64,000 bases of DNA, from NCBI RefSeq assembly GCF_013307435.2, contig NZ_CP102845.1:2427001-2491000 (forward strand), read 5' to 3'. Positions 1 to 8,273 of this stretch are shown piece by piece (the first letter of the stretch is position 1; every line of letters begins with the position of its first letter). Below the pieces are notes generated by a model. It was not told the origin of the DNA and did no database searches. It saw only the letters and a list, made by a program, of their open reading frames with translations. Position numbers and translations under genes: made by a program. This DNA comes from Microvirga terrae (GTDB lineage: Bacteria; Pseudomonadota; Alphaproteobacteria; Rhizobiales; Beijerinckiaceae).

Positions 1-1
1 G

Positions 2-460
2 CGTTCCCAGGGCTTTGAACTCGAGGGCGTCGCTTCTCTCACAGATGGGTTGAATGTCCAGGCATCCTACTCGTACATCGATGCTCGCATTGAGAAGCTA
101 ACCCCCGAAACCGTAGGCAATCGGCTGACGAGCGTTCCCTATCACACGGCCGCACTATGGCTCGACTATACGGTCCAGGGCGGGTCGGCGAGGGGCCTCG
201 GCATTGCCGGTGGGGTTCGCTATGTCGGCTCAAGTGCCGGAGACAACCTCAACCGCCCCATCATCGAGAATGCGCCTCGCGCCTATCTCGACGCCGCGAT
301 CCGTTACGATCTGGAAAATCTCGACCCGAGCCTTAAGGGCCTGCGCTTCCAAGTGAATGCGACGAATCTACTTGATGAGGACGGTCAGGTCTGTACATCC
401 AATTACTGTTACTGGGATGAGGGCCGCAAAGTGATCGCTAGCCTGCGCTACCGGTGGTGA
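2..460 (+). CDS. TonB-dependent siderophore receptor, C-terminal part (5' end outside window)
   Basis: This is the last 152 residues of an outer-membrane TonB-dependent receptor that takes up ferric siderophore. The frame is open from base 2, so the N-terminal plug and signal peptide lie upstream. What can be seen is beta-barrel sequence: a GFELEG strand near the left edge, a WLDYTVQGG strand and GVRYVG strand, an N-NLLDED turn, and a last strand ending in aromatic YRW, the usual terminal signature for outer-membrane insertion. It resembles the C-terminus of the complete receptor at 26423-28582, including a Cys-x4-Cys pair just before the last strand, as in hydroxamate receptors of the FhuA type. 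The stop overlaps the region where the following MFS gene can start, so the two are probably cotranscribed. The exact siderophore cannot be told. Confidence 0.9.
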   Translation, partial: RSQGFELEGVASLTDGLNVQASYSYIDARIEKLTPETVGNRLTSVPYHTAALWLDYTVQGGSARGLGIAGGVRYVGSSAGDNLNRPIIENAPRAYLDAAIRYDLENLDPSLKGLRFQVNATNLLDEDGQVCTSNYCYWDEGRKVIASLRYRW

Positions 461-462
461 CG

Positions 463-1827
463 ATGGCTGCGACAGGCGTGCCTCCCACCCGGGGCTTCGG
501 CTCCCCGCTTGCCGTCGTCCTTGCGGTCGGAGGGCTCTATGTCGGACAGAGCATCATCGGAGGCGTGACCTTCAGTGCTCTTCCGAGCGTGCTTCGTGAC
601 CGCGGGCTGCCTCTCGATCAGATTGGGCTGACCTATCTCGCGGTTCTTCCATGGGTGCTGAAGTTCCTCTGGGCTTCAGCGGTCGAGCGGTATCGTCTGC
701 CGCCCACAGGGCCAAGCCGATCGCGATCGATCGTTCTGATCGGAGGGATGGTCTCCGGAACTTGTTTCCTCCTAGCGGCACTCGTCGGCCCGAGCAGCTT
801 GTTGCCTTTGATGACCTTGTTCGTGGTCATTGCCTTTGCCGCCTCGACGGTGGACATCGCATGCGACGGTCATGCTGTGGAAAGCCTTTCCACGCAATAT
901 CATGGCTGGGGCAACGCCGCTCAGGTGGGGGGTGCCTATCTCGGCTCCGCGGTTGGTTCGGGTCTTTTCCTTGTCCTTGTGGCGCGGTTCGATTGGCCCT
1001 TGGCCATGATCGTCATGGCGGCGCTTCTCGTGCTGCTCGGTCTACCCTTCATCCTGTCGCCTGCAGCCATTCGAGACGATGTGAGATCCCATCGCCCATC
1101 TCTCCGCGATGCACTCAACCGCGCCGGGATGCGCAAAGGTCTAGGGCTCGCCGCCCTTTATGCTATCTCACAAAAGTGGGGCTTGGCGATGCTTGGGCCA
1201 TTCCTGATCGATTCCGGCCTCGGTCTGGACGCCCTCGGGATCGTCAATGGAGCCGGGGGAATGATCATCGGGTTTGGTTGTGCGGTGCTGGGCGGCGGCT
1301 TGGTCCGACTCTGGGGCTCGCGGCCCGTCATGATCATTGCACTCGTCCTCCAAGCTATCACCCTCTCTGGTCTTGCCACAGTCGCATCGACAGGGGGCGG
1401 CTCGCATTTTCTTCTGCTCTGCCTCGCGCTCGCAAGTTCGTCCGCTGTCATGGCGCTGGGCTTTGTGGCGCTTTACGCACAGTTCATGACGCTCTCAGAT
1501 CCCCGTCAGGCAGGGATCGACTTTACGCTGCTGCAATGCATGGATGCGCTCGTCAGCATGATCGGTGGCATTGGAGCAGGCTGGATCGCGCAACATTACG
1601 GTTATGGCGCCTGTTTCGGGCTGTCTGCGTTCCTCGTGATGCTTGCGACGCCGCTCGTGAATCTCCTAAGCTCAAGACCCAGGAGATCGCAAGGAGAGGC
1701 AACCCGTCACCAGCCCGGCCGCCGCTCCCGCAGCGATCCTGATGGCGAGCACAACGCAATCCGGAAGCATGATGCCGGGAGCGGTGCGACCATACTTCGC
1801 GGACGCGGGGACACCTATGCCTCGTGA
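463..1827 (+). CDS. MFS transporter, RhtX/FptX-like siderophore permease
   Basis: A major-facilitator inner-membrane protein of 454 residues with about twelve hydrophobic segments. Its position directly after a TonB siderophore receptor, and its style (QSIIGG near the first helix, LPWVLKFLWA in the second), suggest the RhtX/FptX group, which moves ferric siderophore from periplasm to cytoplasm as a single-subunit alternative to an ABC importer. I chose the ATG at 463, preceded by a GGTGG stretch; GTG codons at 454 and 457 are possible and would overlap the receptor stop. The hydrophobic core ends near base 1680. The last 47 or so residues are rich in Arg, Ser, Asp and Gly, unlike a normal MFS end, and a frame one base over stays open to about 1855, so a late frameshift is possible. 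Confidence 0.8.
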   Translation: MAATGVPPTRGFGSPLAVVLAVGGLYVGQSIIGGVTFSALPSVLRDRGLPLDQIGLTYLAVLPWVLKFLWASAVERYRLPPTGPSRSRSIVLIGGMVSGTCFLLAALVGPSSLLPLMTLFVVIAFAASTVDIACDGHAVESLSTQYHGWGNAAQVGGAYLGSAVGSGLFLVLVARFDWPLAMIVMAALLVLLGLPFILSPAAIRDDVRSHRPSLRDALNRAGMRKGLGLAALYAISQKWGLAMLGPFLIDSGLGLDALGIVNGAGGMIIGFGCAVLGGGLVRLWGSRPVMIIALVLQAITLSGLATVASTGGGSHFLLLCLALASSSAVMALGFVALYAQFMTLSDPRQAGIDFTLLQCMDALVSMIGGIGAGWIAQHYGYGACFGLSAFLVMLATPLVNLLSSRPRRSQGEATRHQPGRRSRSDPDGEHNAIRKHDAGSGATILRGRGDTYAS

Positions 1828-2015
1828 AAGTGACCTGGGGCATGGATTGCGATTGTGAGATACTAGGACTAAATATGTGGACGCCGTTGACCCGAATTGC
1901 TGCTTCGGTGATGAGCGATCATCCCCAGGGAAGACGTTCGCTCCCTGAATAGACAGAGTCGGCTACAGGCTGCGTCGTCCTGCTCTCCAACCTGAAAGCC
2001 TCCTGGTAACAGACA
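1828..2015. other. Intergenic gap between MFS permease and RTX gene
   Basis: A 188-base spacer with no convincing coding sequence. It presumably holds the promoter of the RTX gene. I see no confident -35/-10 pair, terminator hairpin or known operator. Confidence 0.4.
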
Positions 2016-3596
2016 ATGGCGGTCGTCACGTTTCACAACTCTACGCGTCCAGGACTTCGGTTGAAGGATTTTTTTACGCCGATTACCAGCGAAATCAGCA
2101 TAGCAACAGCGCCAGGATGGGAGACCGCGCGCTTCCAGGTGAACGTGGATCATATGATGATTGACGTTCTCTATGGAGGACCCGTCGTGTCAGACGCGTG
2201 GGGGCAGATAGCCTATATCGAGTTCAAGCTGAATGGCGTCCCCTATCTGACCTATGGAGAATGGGGCGGATCGCCTCTGTTCGCATATCGCGGGCTTTCC
2301 AGCTTTCAGGAGCAAAGCTCTGCCAGTGTCGATGCAATCATGACAGGGGCCGACCAGCTCAACGGTTCATCAAACGCCGACTATCTTGAAGGATCGGGCG
2401 GCGATGATCGGCTGTATGGCGGCCCGGGCGCAGATACGCTGAACGGGGGATCCGGCAATGACACCTACTTCGTCGACAGCCGAGACGATCGCATTCTCGA
2501 GGCTCCCGCAGGCGGCCACGACATCGTGTCGACCACCGTCAGTTTCGCCATGGCCGCGGATGCAGAGATCGAGGAGCTGTGGGCGGCCGAAGGGGTGAAT
2601 TCCCTCTCTCTCATCGGCAACGACTTCGCGAACCTGATCGTCGGCACTCCCGGTGACGATGAAATCGACGGCAAAGGCGGCGCCGACGTCTTGATCGGGC
2701 AGAATGGAAACGATCTGTATATCGTCGATAGTCTCTGGGACGTGGTCCGTGAAGAGACCGGACAGGGATACGACACGATCATCACGCAAGTCTCGTTCAC
2801 GCTGAGTGACAATGTTGAAGTGCTGAAAGCGGCTGGCGGTTTTTCTCCGGTCGATCTTGTCGGCAATGAACATTCGAATGAGATCTTCGGCAATATCGGC
2901 GCCAACATCATCCGAGGCCTCGATGGCGACGATCGGCTTTATGGCGATGGTGGCGACGACATCCTCGATGGAGGCACAGGGCAGGACTTTCTCTACGGTG
3001 GCATCGGCAACGACCTGCTTTCAGGTGAGGACGGAAACGACGTGCTCTACGGTGATATGGGCAAAGACACTATCGACGGCGGTGCGGGTTATGACCGTCT
3101 CTATGGTGGCACGGAGAGCAATTGGCTCATCGGGCAGAGCGGGGACGATACGCTCTACGGAGGAGTGCACGCCGATACACTGCAGGGTGGAGAAGGGTTT
3201 GATCGGCTTTACGGTGACACCGGCAATGATTCTCTCGATGGTGGCTTCGGCAATGACACGCTCGCCGGCGGTTGGGGCCGAGATACCTTCGTATTCAGGA
3301 ACGCGCTGAATGCCAGGGCCAACGTTGATACGATCACGGACTTCAACGTGAAGGACGATACGATTCGCCTGGAGAACGGCGTCTTCAAAAAATTGCGCAA
3401 GACAGGGAAACTACACTCGGACTACCTGATAATCGGGGGCAAGTCGCAGGACGCAAATGATTACTTGGTCTATAACAGGAAAAACGGCTACCTGTCCTAT
3501 GATGCGGACGGAGCGGGATCCAAGTACAAGCCTGTCCTTTTCTTCAAGCTGAAACCTGGTCTTGCCATCACGGAGAAGGATTTCTTCATTATCTAG
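2016..3596 (+). CDS. RTX-type calcium-binding repeat protein, probable type I secretion substrate
   Basis: A 526-residue protein with no N-terminal signal peptide. Residues 1-105 are a unique head of unknown function. Glycine/aspartate nonapeptide repeats of the GGxGxDxLY kind occur in three blocks: about 110-155, 210-240 and 293-427. The spacer segments end in YFVDS or YIVDS and are followed by beta-type sequence, as in serralysin- and hemolysin-type proteins. The repeats fold into calcium-filled parallel beta-rolls outside the cell. The tail has the usual DTITDF motif (438-443) and ends in a hydrophobic Phe-Phe-Ile-Ile, fitting an uncleaved C-terminal type I secretion signal. No catalytic motif such as the HExxH of a metalloprotease is present. 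No secretion ABC, membrane-fusion or TolC gene lies nearby, so export must rely on a system elsewhere. Adhesin or matrix protein is as likely as toxin. Confidence 0.85.
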   Translation: MAVVTFHNSTRPGLRLKDFFTPITSEISIATAPGWETARFQVNVDHMMIDVLYGGPVVSDAWGQIAYIEFKLNGVPYLTYGEWGGSPLFAYRGLSSFQEQSSASVDAIMTGADQLNGSSNADYLEGSGGDDRLYGGPGADTLNGGSGNDTYFVDSRDDRILEAPAGGHDIVSTTVSFAMAADAEIEELWAAEGVNSLSLIGNDFANLIVGTPGDDEIDGKGGADVLIGQNGNDLYIVDSLWDVVREETGQGYDTIITQVSFTLSDNVEVLKAAGGFSPVDLVGNEHSNEIFGNIGANIIRGLDGDDRLYGDGGDDILDGGTGQDFLYGGIGNDLLSGEDGNDVLYGDMGKDTIDGGAGYDRLYGGTESNWLIGQSGDDTLYGGVHADTLQGGEGFDRLYGDTGNDSLDGGFGNDTLAGGWGRDTFVFRNALNARANVDTITDFNVKDDTIRLENGVFKKLRKTGKLHSDYLIIGGKSQDANDYLVYNRKNGYLSYDADGAGSKYKPVLFFKLKPGLAITEKDFFII

Positions 3597-3649
3597 TCAA
3601 GGCTCCGAATCGAGGGGCCGCTCGTGGTGTTATCAGACGAACCAATTCG

Positions 3650-4117
3650 TCATTCGCTCGCTTGGCAGACATCCACCCAATCTGCGCCGACAAGCTCAGC
3701 CATTCTCAGCGGATTGATACGTACGGCGGTATGGATTGAGCCGGCTGCCGGAACCACTTCTTCGAATGTCTTCAAGGAAATGTCGCAATACACCGGCAGC
3801 GGTGTTGCCAACCCGAAAGGGCAGACTCCGCCAACCGGGTGACCCGTGAGAGCCTGAACCTGTTCGGAGTCCAGCATCGACGCCTTGCCGCCAAAAGTCG
3901 CCTTGACCTTGCGGTTATCCAATCGAGCCGTGCCGCTCGTGACCACCAGGAAACTTCTCTCTCCCACTCTCAGGGACAGGGTCTTGGCAATTCTCTCAGG
4001 TCGGACACCGTGCGCTTCAGCCGCCTGAGCCACGGTGGCGGTGCTGGTCTGCATTTCGATGATTCGGAGATCCGGTGCGTGATGAGCCAGAAAGGCGCGA
4101 ACGGACTCGAGGCTCAT
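3650..4117 (-). CDS. YbaK/EbsC-type aminoacyl-tRNA deacylase
   Basis: A 155-residue single-domain protein of the YbaK/ProX family, which hydrolyses mischarged aminoacyl-tRNA in trans. Visible family marks are the helix with invariant lysine (RIAKTL, Lys45), the LVVTSG strand, the LDNRKV region, and the glycine motif GGVCPFG at 96-102, where most members have GGVSP or GGVPP. The start at the ATG at 4117 gives the normal family length; a longer open frame to 4291 encodes non-family sequence and was not used. It lies downstream of the SDR gene on the same strand with about 110 bases between, so cotranscription is uncertain. Which tRNA it edits cannot be read from the sequence. Confidence 0.85.
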   Translation of the reverse strand: MSLESVRAFLAHHAPDLRIIEMQTSTATVAQAAEAHGVRPERIAKTLSLRVGERSFLVVTSGTARLDNRKVKATFGGKASMLDSEQVQALTGHPVGGVCPFGLATPLPVYCDISLKTFEEVVPAAGSIHTAVRINPLRMAELVGADWVDVCQASE

Positions 4118-4226
4118 GGACAGGGTACTCCGTTGAAGGAAGGTGAGGGGTCGAGCATGCCACAATGAGAGATCGGCCAGGTAATGCCAGAGCAATGGAC
4201 GCTCGACCCAACGCGTAACGATCTCT

Positions 4227-5081
4227 CTACTGGTTTCCATCCGGGTAGTCGGCTGAACGGCTTGTCTCCGACCAAGCCTCGACCTCCGCAAGCGTTTCCT
4301 TCAGCTTCTCCCGAATGCCATCGAGTGCAATCGCACCTAACACCAGGTGCTTGGGCGGATTGCTCGCTTCGACAGCCTTGATGATCGCCTCCGCCGCTCG
4401 AACGGGATCACCCGGCTGCTTTCCGCTATAATTTGCCGTCGTTTCCAGGCGGGCCCCAACGGTATCCCGGTAATCCTCGATGGCCGGACGCCGCTGCTGC
4501 AGGGAACGCCCCGCCCAATCGGTACGAAAGGGCCCGGGCTCGACGCAGGTCACTCTGATCCCGAGCGGAGCGACCTCCTTGGAAAGGGCGTCCGAAAGGC
4601 CTTCCACCGCATGCTTTGTCGCAGCATAATAGCCGGAGCCGGGATAGCCGATGAATCCGGCCTGGGACGAGATGTTGACGATGTGCCCGTGGCGGCGGGC
4701 GCGCATGCCGGGCAGCACGGCACGGGTCATCGCCGCGAGACCGAAGACATTGGTCTCGAACTGGGCACGGATTTCCTCATCATTGCCTTCTTCGATAGAG
4801 GCCTGATACCCATAGCCGGCGTTGTTCACGAGCACGTCAATCGAACCGAACCGAGCCTCAGCCTCGCTCACGGCGGCCGCAATGTCATCATCCCTGGTGA
4901 CGTCAAGCGATACGGCGAGAGCCTTGGCTTCATAACCGCGGGTCAGGTCCTCGACCCGCGCGATGTCCCGCGCGGTCACCACGGCACGCCAGCCCCGCTT
5001 CAGCACCAATTGGGCGAGTTCCCGCCCGAACCCGGTGGAGCAGCCGGTGATGAACCAAACAGGGTTCTCGTTGAGTGGCAT
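4227..5081 (-). CDS. Short-chain dehydrogenase/reductase (classical SDR)
   Basis: A 284-residue NAD(P)-dependent oxidoreductase. It has the cofactor motif TGCSTGFGR (12-20), the NNAG motif (86-89), and a catalytic set with Ser139 in NISS, Tyr152 and Lys156 (YAATK). The TGCSTGFG form and the length match the SDR subgroup often annotated as oxidoreductase of unspecified substrate. An AAGGA ribosome site sits about eight bases before the ATG. It is the penultimate gene in a long minus-strand series and follows the exported cyclase-family gene with a 119-base gap. The substrate is unknown; it may serve the same amide/peptide regulon or be independent. Confidence 0.88.
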   Translation of the reverse strand: MPLNENPVWFITGCSTGFGRELAQLVLKRGWRAVVTARDIARVEDLTRGYEAKALAVSLDVTRDDDIAAAVSEAEARFGSIDVLVNNAGYGYQASIEEGNDEEIRAQFETNVFGLAAMTRAVLPGMRARRHGHIVNISSQAGFIGYPGSGYYAATKHAVEGLSDALSKEVAPLGIRVTCVEPGPFRTDWAGRSLQQRRPAIEDYRDTVGARLETTANYSGKQPGDPVRAAEAIIKAVEASNPPKHLVLGAIALDGIREKLKETLAEVEAWSETSRSADYPDGNQ

Positions 5082-5200
5082 GGATCATTCCTTCTGGAAT
5101 CGGATCGAATGGGTGGAATATAGGCGCCCTCACAGGATGGAGAATAGGCAGGACGCAATGGGCCGTCATGGGGCAGCCGGGTCATTCCTGCCGATGGACC

Positions 5201-6154
5201 TCACTTGCCTCCTGCCTGTGGGCGCATCACACCTCTCTCATCGCGACGCAGAGGTGCCGCCTGCTTCGGCAATGGAGCCCCGGGTGCATCCGCCACTGTC
5301 ACCCCGTAGGGCCAGTCGGCTGGAGCGATAGCCACGTAGCGGGCATAACCGCCCGTGCCGCCAAGAGGCTTGGCGAAGCCGATCGAGATCAGCGCTCCCG
5401 TCTCGGGAACCTTGTCCAGGTTGGCGACCCCTTCCGCCTGTGTGAAATGGTTGTGCAGAAGCCAGGACTCGCCCTCCAACGTCGGTGTCGTATCCGTGTC
5501 GAGAGGCTCGTGTCCATGAAACAGGATCTTGCGCTCCAGGTGCAGAAACTTGAGAGCGTCGAGGCTGACACCTGGATGGGGCTTGCTCGCGAAGCGGATA
5601 GGGTCGCTCCAGCCCTTGTACCAATCGGACCGGACCATGACGACGGCACCTTCGGGGATGCGGCCGTTCCGGCTCTCCCAACTGCGAATGTCCTCCACAC
5701 TCAAGTGATACCCGGGGTCGGCGGCTACCTTTTCGTGGATCGGAATCACCACCAGCGGGCGGAGCGCATAAGTCGGCGGCAGGTCGCTGATCGTTGCGCC
5801 GTACTCATCCCAGTGAGCCGGCGGGTCGAGCTGTGTTCCGTACTGATCTGTCGTGAGCATGTAGCTGGTGGCGACGAATCCGTGCTTGGCGTAGGTGTAT
5901 TCCTCGCCCTTCTGAACATAGTTCGGGATGTCGGCGCCCGCCGTTGTCGCCTTGAATTCTGCATGGCCGAATCCCGGCCAGACGGGCTGGGATGGCGCGA
6001 AAGCATGAGTGAGATCGATGTGCTTGGCGCTCTTGATACTTTGTTCGTAGACCGGCCAGAGCCCTGTCTGCCCGGTGGTCTGCTGCGCGAAGGCGATGGA
6101 TGAGATCAGCGTGCTTGTGACGAAGACGGCGGCCGATGCGTAGTGCGAGATCAC
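5201..6154 (-). CDS. Exported cyclase-family hydrolase (kynurenine-formamidase-like fold) with altered metal ligands
   Basis: A 317-residue protein of the cyclase family (PF04199), which includes bacterial kynurenine formamidase and isatin hydrolase, enzymes that open or hydrolyse amides with Mn or Zn. Residues 1-23 form a cleavable signal peptide ending AFA|QQ, so it acts in the periplasm. The start is GTG, chosen because AAGGGAG lies just upstream. The diagnostic motif is normally H-x-G-T-H-x-D-x-P-x-H; here it reads Q104-Y-G-T-Q108-L-D110-P-P-A-H114, so two metal-binding histidines are glutamine while Asp110 and His114 remain. HGH occurs further on in the HGHEPLDTD stretch. It may use a different metal arrangement or have lost hydrolysis. 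It follows the isoaspartyl peptidase gene after 62 bases and probably belongs to the same operon. Confidence 0.82.
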   Translation of the reverse strand: MISHYASAAVFVTSTLISSIAFAQQTTGQTGLWPVYEQSIKSAKHIDLTHAFAPSQPVWPGFGHAEFKATTAGADIPNYVQKGEEYTYAKHGFVATSYMLTTDQYGTQLDPPAHWDEYGATISDLPPTYALRPLVVIPIHEKVAADPGYHLSVEDIRSWESRNGRIPEGAVVMVRSDWYKGWSDPIRFASKPHPGVSLDALKFLHLERKILFHGHEPLDTDTTPTLEGESWLLHNHFTQAEGVANLDKVPETGALISIGFAKPLGGTGGYARYVAIAPADWPYGVTVADAPGAPLPKQAAPLRRDERGVMRPQAGGK

Positions 6155-6216
6155 GTCAGACTCTCCCTTGGCTATGCCTCGCCATCATTCATCCACGAGC
6201 GTCCGAATTCAATGCC

Positions 6217-7206
6217 TCAGTTCCGCTGGTCATTCGGATCAGAGAACTCAACGAGCGGCTCGTCATAGATCGCTGTAAGAAGCTTGCCGTCGCTCCTGAC
6301 GATGCCGCGATACATTCCCGAGCAGTTGAAGGGTAGGGACAGATTGCCAGCATGATCGACGGCGATGATGCCACCAGATCCGCCAGCCGGTGCCAGCGTG
6401 TCGATTACGACAGCCCGCGAAGCCTCTTCGAGAGACTGAGCCGCATAGCGCATCCGGGAGGCAATCTCGTGAGCCGCCGCATAGCGGATGAAGATCTCTC
6501 CATGGCCGGTGGCCGAGATGGCGCAGGTTTCGTTGTCGGCCCATGTTCCGGCTCCAATGACGGGACTGTCGCCGACACGTCCGGGTGACTTCGCCGTCAT
6601 GCCGCCGGTGGATGTCGCCGCGGCAAGATTTCCATTGCGGTCGCGGGCGACTGCGCCAACCGTCCCATGCTTGCGCGACTCGTCTTGGTCGTCGGCTCCG
6701 CTCTTGCGCATCGCCAGAGTTTCCTGCAGGGCGTTCCAACGTTGCTCAGTGTAGAAGTAGGACGGATCCTCGAACGGAAGGCCCTGCCTCCGACAGAATT
6801 CCAGGGCGCTTTCGCCGATGAGAATGACATGGCCGGAATGCTCCATGACGGCGCGTGCGGCGAGGACCGGATTGCGCGGCCCGCAGATACCTGCCACGGC
6901 TCCTGCGGAGCGGTCACGTCCATCCATGACGGCAGCGTCCATCTCCTGTTTGCCGGCCGAGGTATAAACCGCGCCGCGCCCAGCATTGAAGAGAGGCTCA
7001 TCCTCGAGCGCCATGACCGAAGCCGAGACTGCATCAAGCGCACTGCCGCCATCGGCCAGCACAACGCGGCCGGCATTCAACGCCCGGCGCAGGCCTGCGT
7101 GATAAGCGGCCTCGCGTTCAGGCGTCATCCTGCTGCGCAAAATGGTGCCTGCACCTCCATGAACTGCCAAGGAAAAGTCGTTCTGCGTGGTCGGATTGCT
7201 TGTCAT
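6217..7206 (-). CDS. Isoaspartyl peptidase / L-asparaginase (N-terminal nucleophile hydrolase)
   Basis: A 329-residue member of the plant-type asparaginase family (IaaA-like). These proteins cut themselves into two chains and release a new N-terminal threonine that hydrolyses beta-aspartyl dipeptides or asparagine. The cleavage site is visible as HG|TVGAVARD, Gly181-Thr182. Other family marks are AVHGGAG (14-20), the DAV and FNAGRGAVYT segments, GRVGDSPVIGAG around 209-220, and TGHGE in the beta chain. There is no signal peptide. Its ATG overlaps the stop of the P1 peptidase gene by four bases, so the two are translated together. In this setting it would trim isoaspartyl or beta-linked peptides brought in by the nearby dipeptide importer. 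Confidence 0.92.
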   Translation of the reverse strand: MTSNPTTQNDFSLAVHGGAGTILRSRMTPEREAAYHAGLRRALNAGRVVLADGGSALDAVSASVMALEDEPLFNAGRGAVYTSAGKQEMDAAVMDGRDRSAGAVAGICGPRNPVLAARAVMEHSGHVILIGESALEFCRRQGLPFEDPSYFYTEQRWNALQETLAMRKSGADDQDESRKHGTVGAVARDRNGNLAAATSTGGMTAKSPGRVGDSPVIGAGTWADNETCAISATGHGEIFIRYAAAHEIASRMRYAAQSLEEASRAVVIDTLAPAGGSGGIIAVDHAGNLSLPFNCSGMYRGIVRSDGKLLTAIYDEPLVEFSDPNDQRN

Positions 7207-8273
7207 TGGCTCACGTCCCCAGAGAGTGTCGCGAGAGTGTCGAGCAGGCTCGGACGGTGATGGCCCGTGCGGCCCGTCATGGAGTTTGCGGCGACCAGCG
7301 CATCAAGGACGGCCTCCTGCGTGGAGTCCGCCACGGCTTGGAAGAGAAGGTCGATGCGCTGCTCGCTCAGGATCCGAATCTCGACAAGATCCGCATTCCC
7401 GTCGTGAGCCAGAATATTGCCTGTGGTGAAGCCGATTGCGATGTCGCCGCTGCCATGGCCCCAGAACGAGCCGAGCCGGGCCAACCCTACCCCCGAGCGC
7501 CGCAGGACGCGCCTGAGCTGTCGATCGCTGAGCGGGATGTCGGTAGCTGCCACGATGATGATCGAGCCTTTCTCGGTACGATCGGGTTCAGAACTGGGTG
7601 TGACAGGCGAGATGATCCTGCCATCGGGCAGGCGCAGGTCACCTGACCGACCGAAGTTTGACAGAACGAGAACACCAAGATGAAAGCTCTGTCCGTCGAT
7701 CTCGAGACGGCGGGAGGCTGTGCCAATACCGCCTTTGAACCCGAATGTGCTCATCCCGCAGCCGGCGCCGACCGATCCGACCGCGACGTCCGATGAAGCG
7801 ATGTCCAGAGCGGCTCGCGCATCGTCCTCTGCAACGACGAGAGCCTGGATATCGTTCAGATAGCCGTCGTTGCACTCGAGTACGACCGGGTTGACCGTTG
7901 ATGTCTCTCTGCCGATATCCGGATTGCTTGAGATCGCGTGGCGCACAAGCGCCGTGCAGCAGGTCCCGACCGAAAGGGTGTTCGTGAGGAGAATAGGTGT
8001 TTCAAGGGTACCCAGCTCCTCGATCTGCATCAGACCTGCGCTCTTGCCGAAGCCGTTCAGGACATGCACGGCAGCGACTGGCTTCTCGCGATAGAGGTTG
8101 CCGCCATGCGGGATGATGGCCGTCACGCCGGTTCGGATGTCGCCATCATTGAGGGTGCGATGGCCGACCCTGACACCCGGGATATCGGTGATGCTGTTGA
8201 ACCTGCCTGGTTGCAGGCTGCCACAGGCGAGACCAGCATCCTGGGCGCGACGGGCGCGATCCATCAGGGGCAT
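7203..8273 (-). CDS. P1-family aminopeptidase (DmpA/BapA-like, self-processing)
   Basis: A 356-residue protein of the DmpA fold, peptidase family P1 (S58). Members cut themselves once and then hydrolyse D-amino-acid or beta-amino-acid amides and peptides. The expected Gly|Ser processing site is at Gly236-Ser237 in EKGSIIIVAATD, and the Ser becomes the nucleophile of the small chain. NSITDIPGVRVGH near the N-terminus and the GFGKSAG region are family signatures, as is GHGSGDIAIGF in the small chain. No signal peptide is seen. The start overlaps the end of the deacetylase gene by ten bases. BapA- and DmpA-type enzymes prefer unusual peptides, which fits a cluster aimed at non-standard amide bonds rather than ordinary proteins. 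Confidence 0.9.
   Translation of the reverse strand: MPLMDRARRAQDAGLACGSLQPGRFNSITDIPGVRVGHRTLNDGDIRTGVTAIIPHGGNLYREKPVAAVHVLNGFGKSAGLMQIEELGTLETPILLTNTLSVGTCCTALVRHAISSNPDIGRETSTVNPVVLECNDGYLNDIQALVVAEDDARAALDIASSDVAVGSVGAGCGMSTFGFKGGIGTASRRLEIDGQSFHLGVLVLSNFGRSGDLRLPDGRIISPVTPSSEPDRTEKGSIIIVAATDIPLSDRQLRRVLRRSGVGLARLGSFWGHGSGDIAIGFTTGNILAHDGNADLVEIRILSEQRIDLLFQAVADSTQEAVLDALVAANSMTGRTGHHRPSLLDTLATLSGDVSQ

Noticed and set aside
2016..3596. Tandem DNA repeat or CRISPR-like array in the RTX gene
   Set aside because: The periodicity is at protein level (nine-residue glycine/aspartate repeats) with divergent codons, not a nucleotide repeat array.
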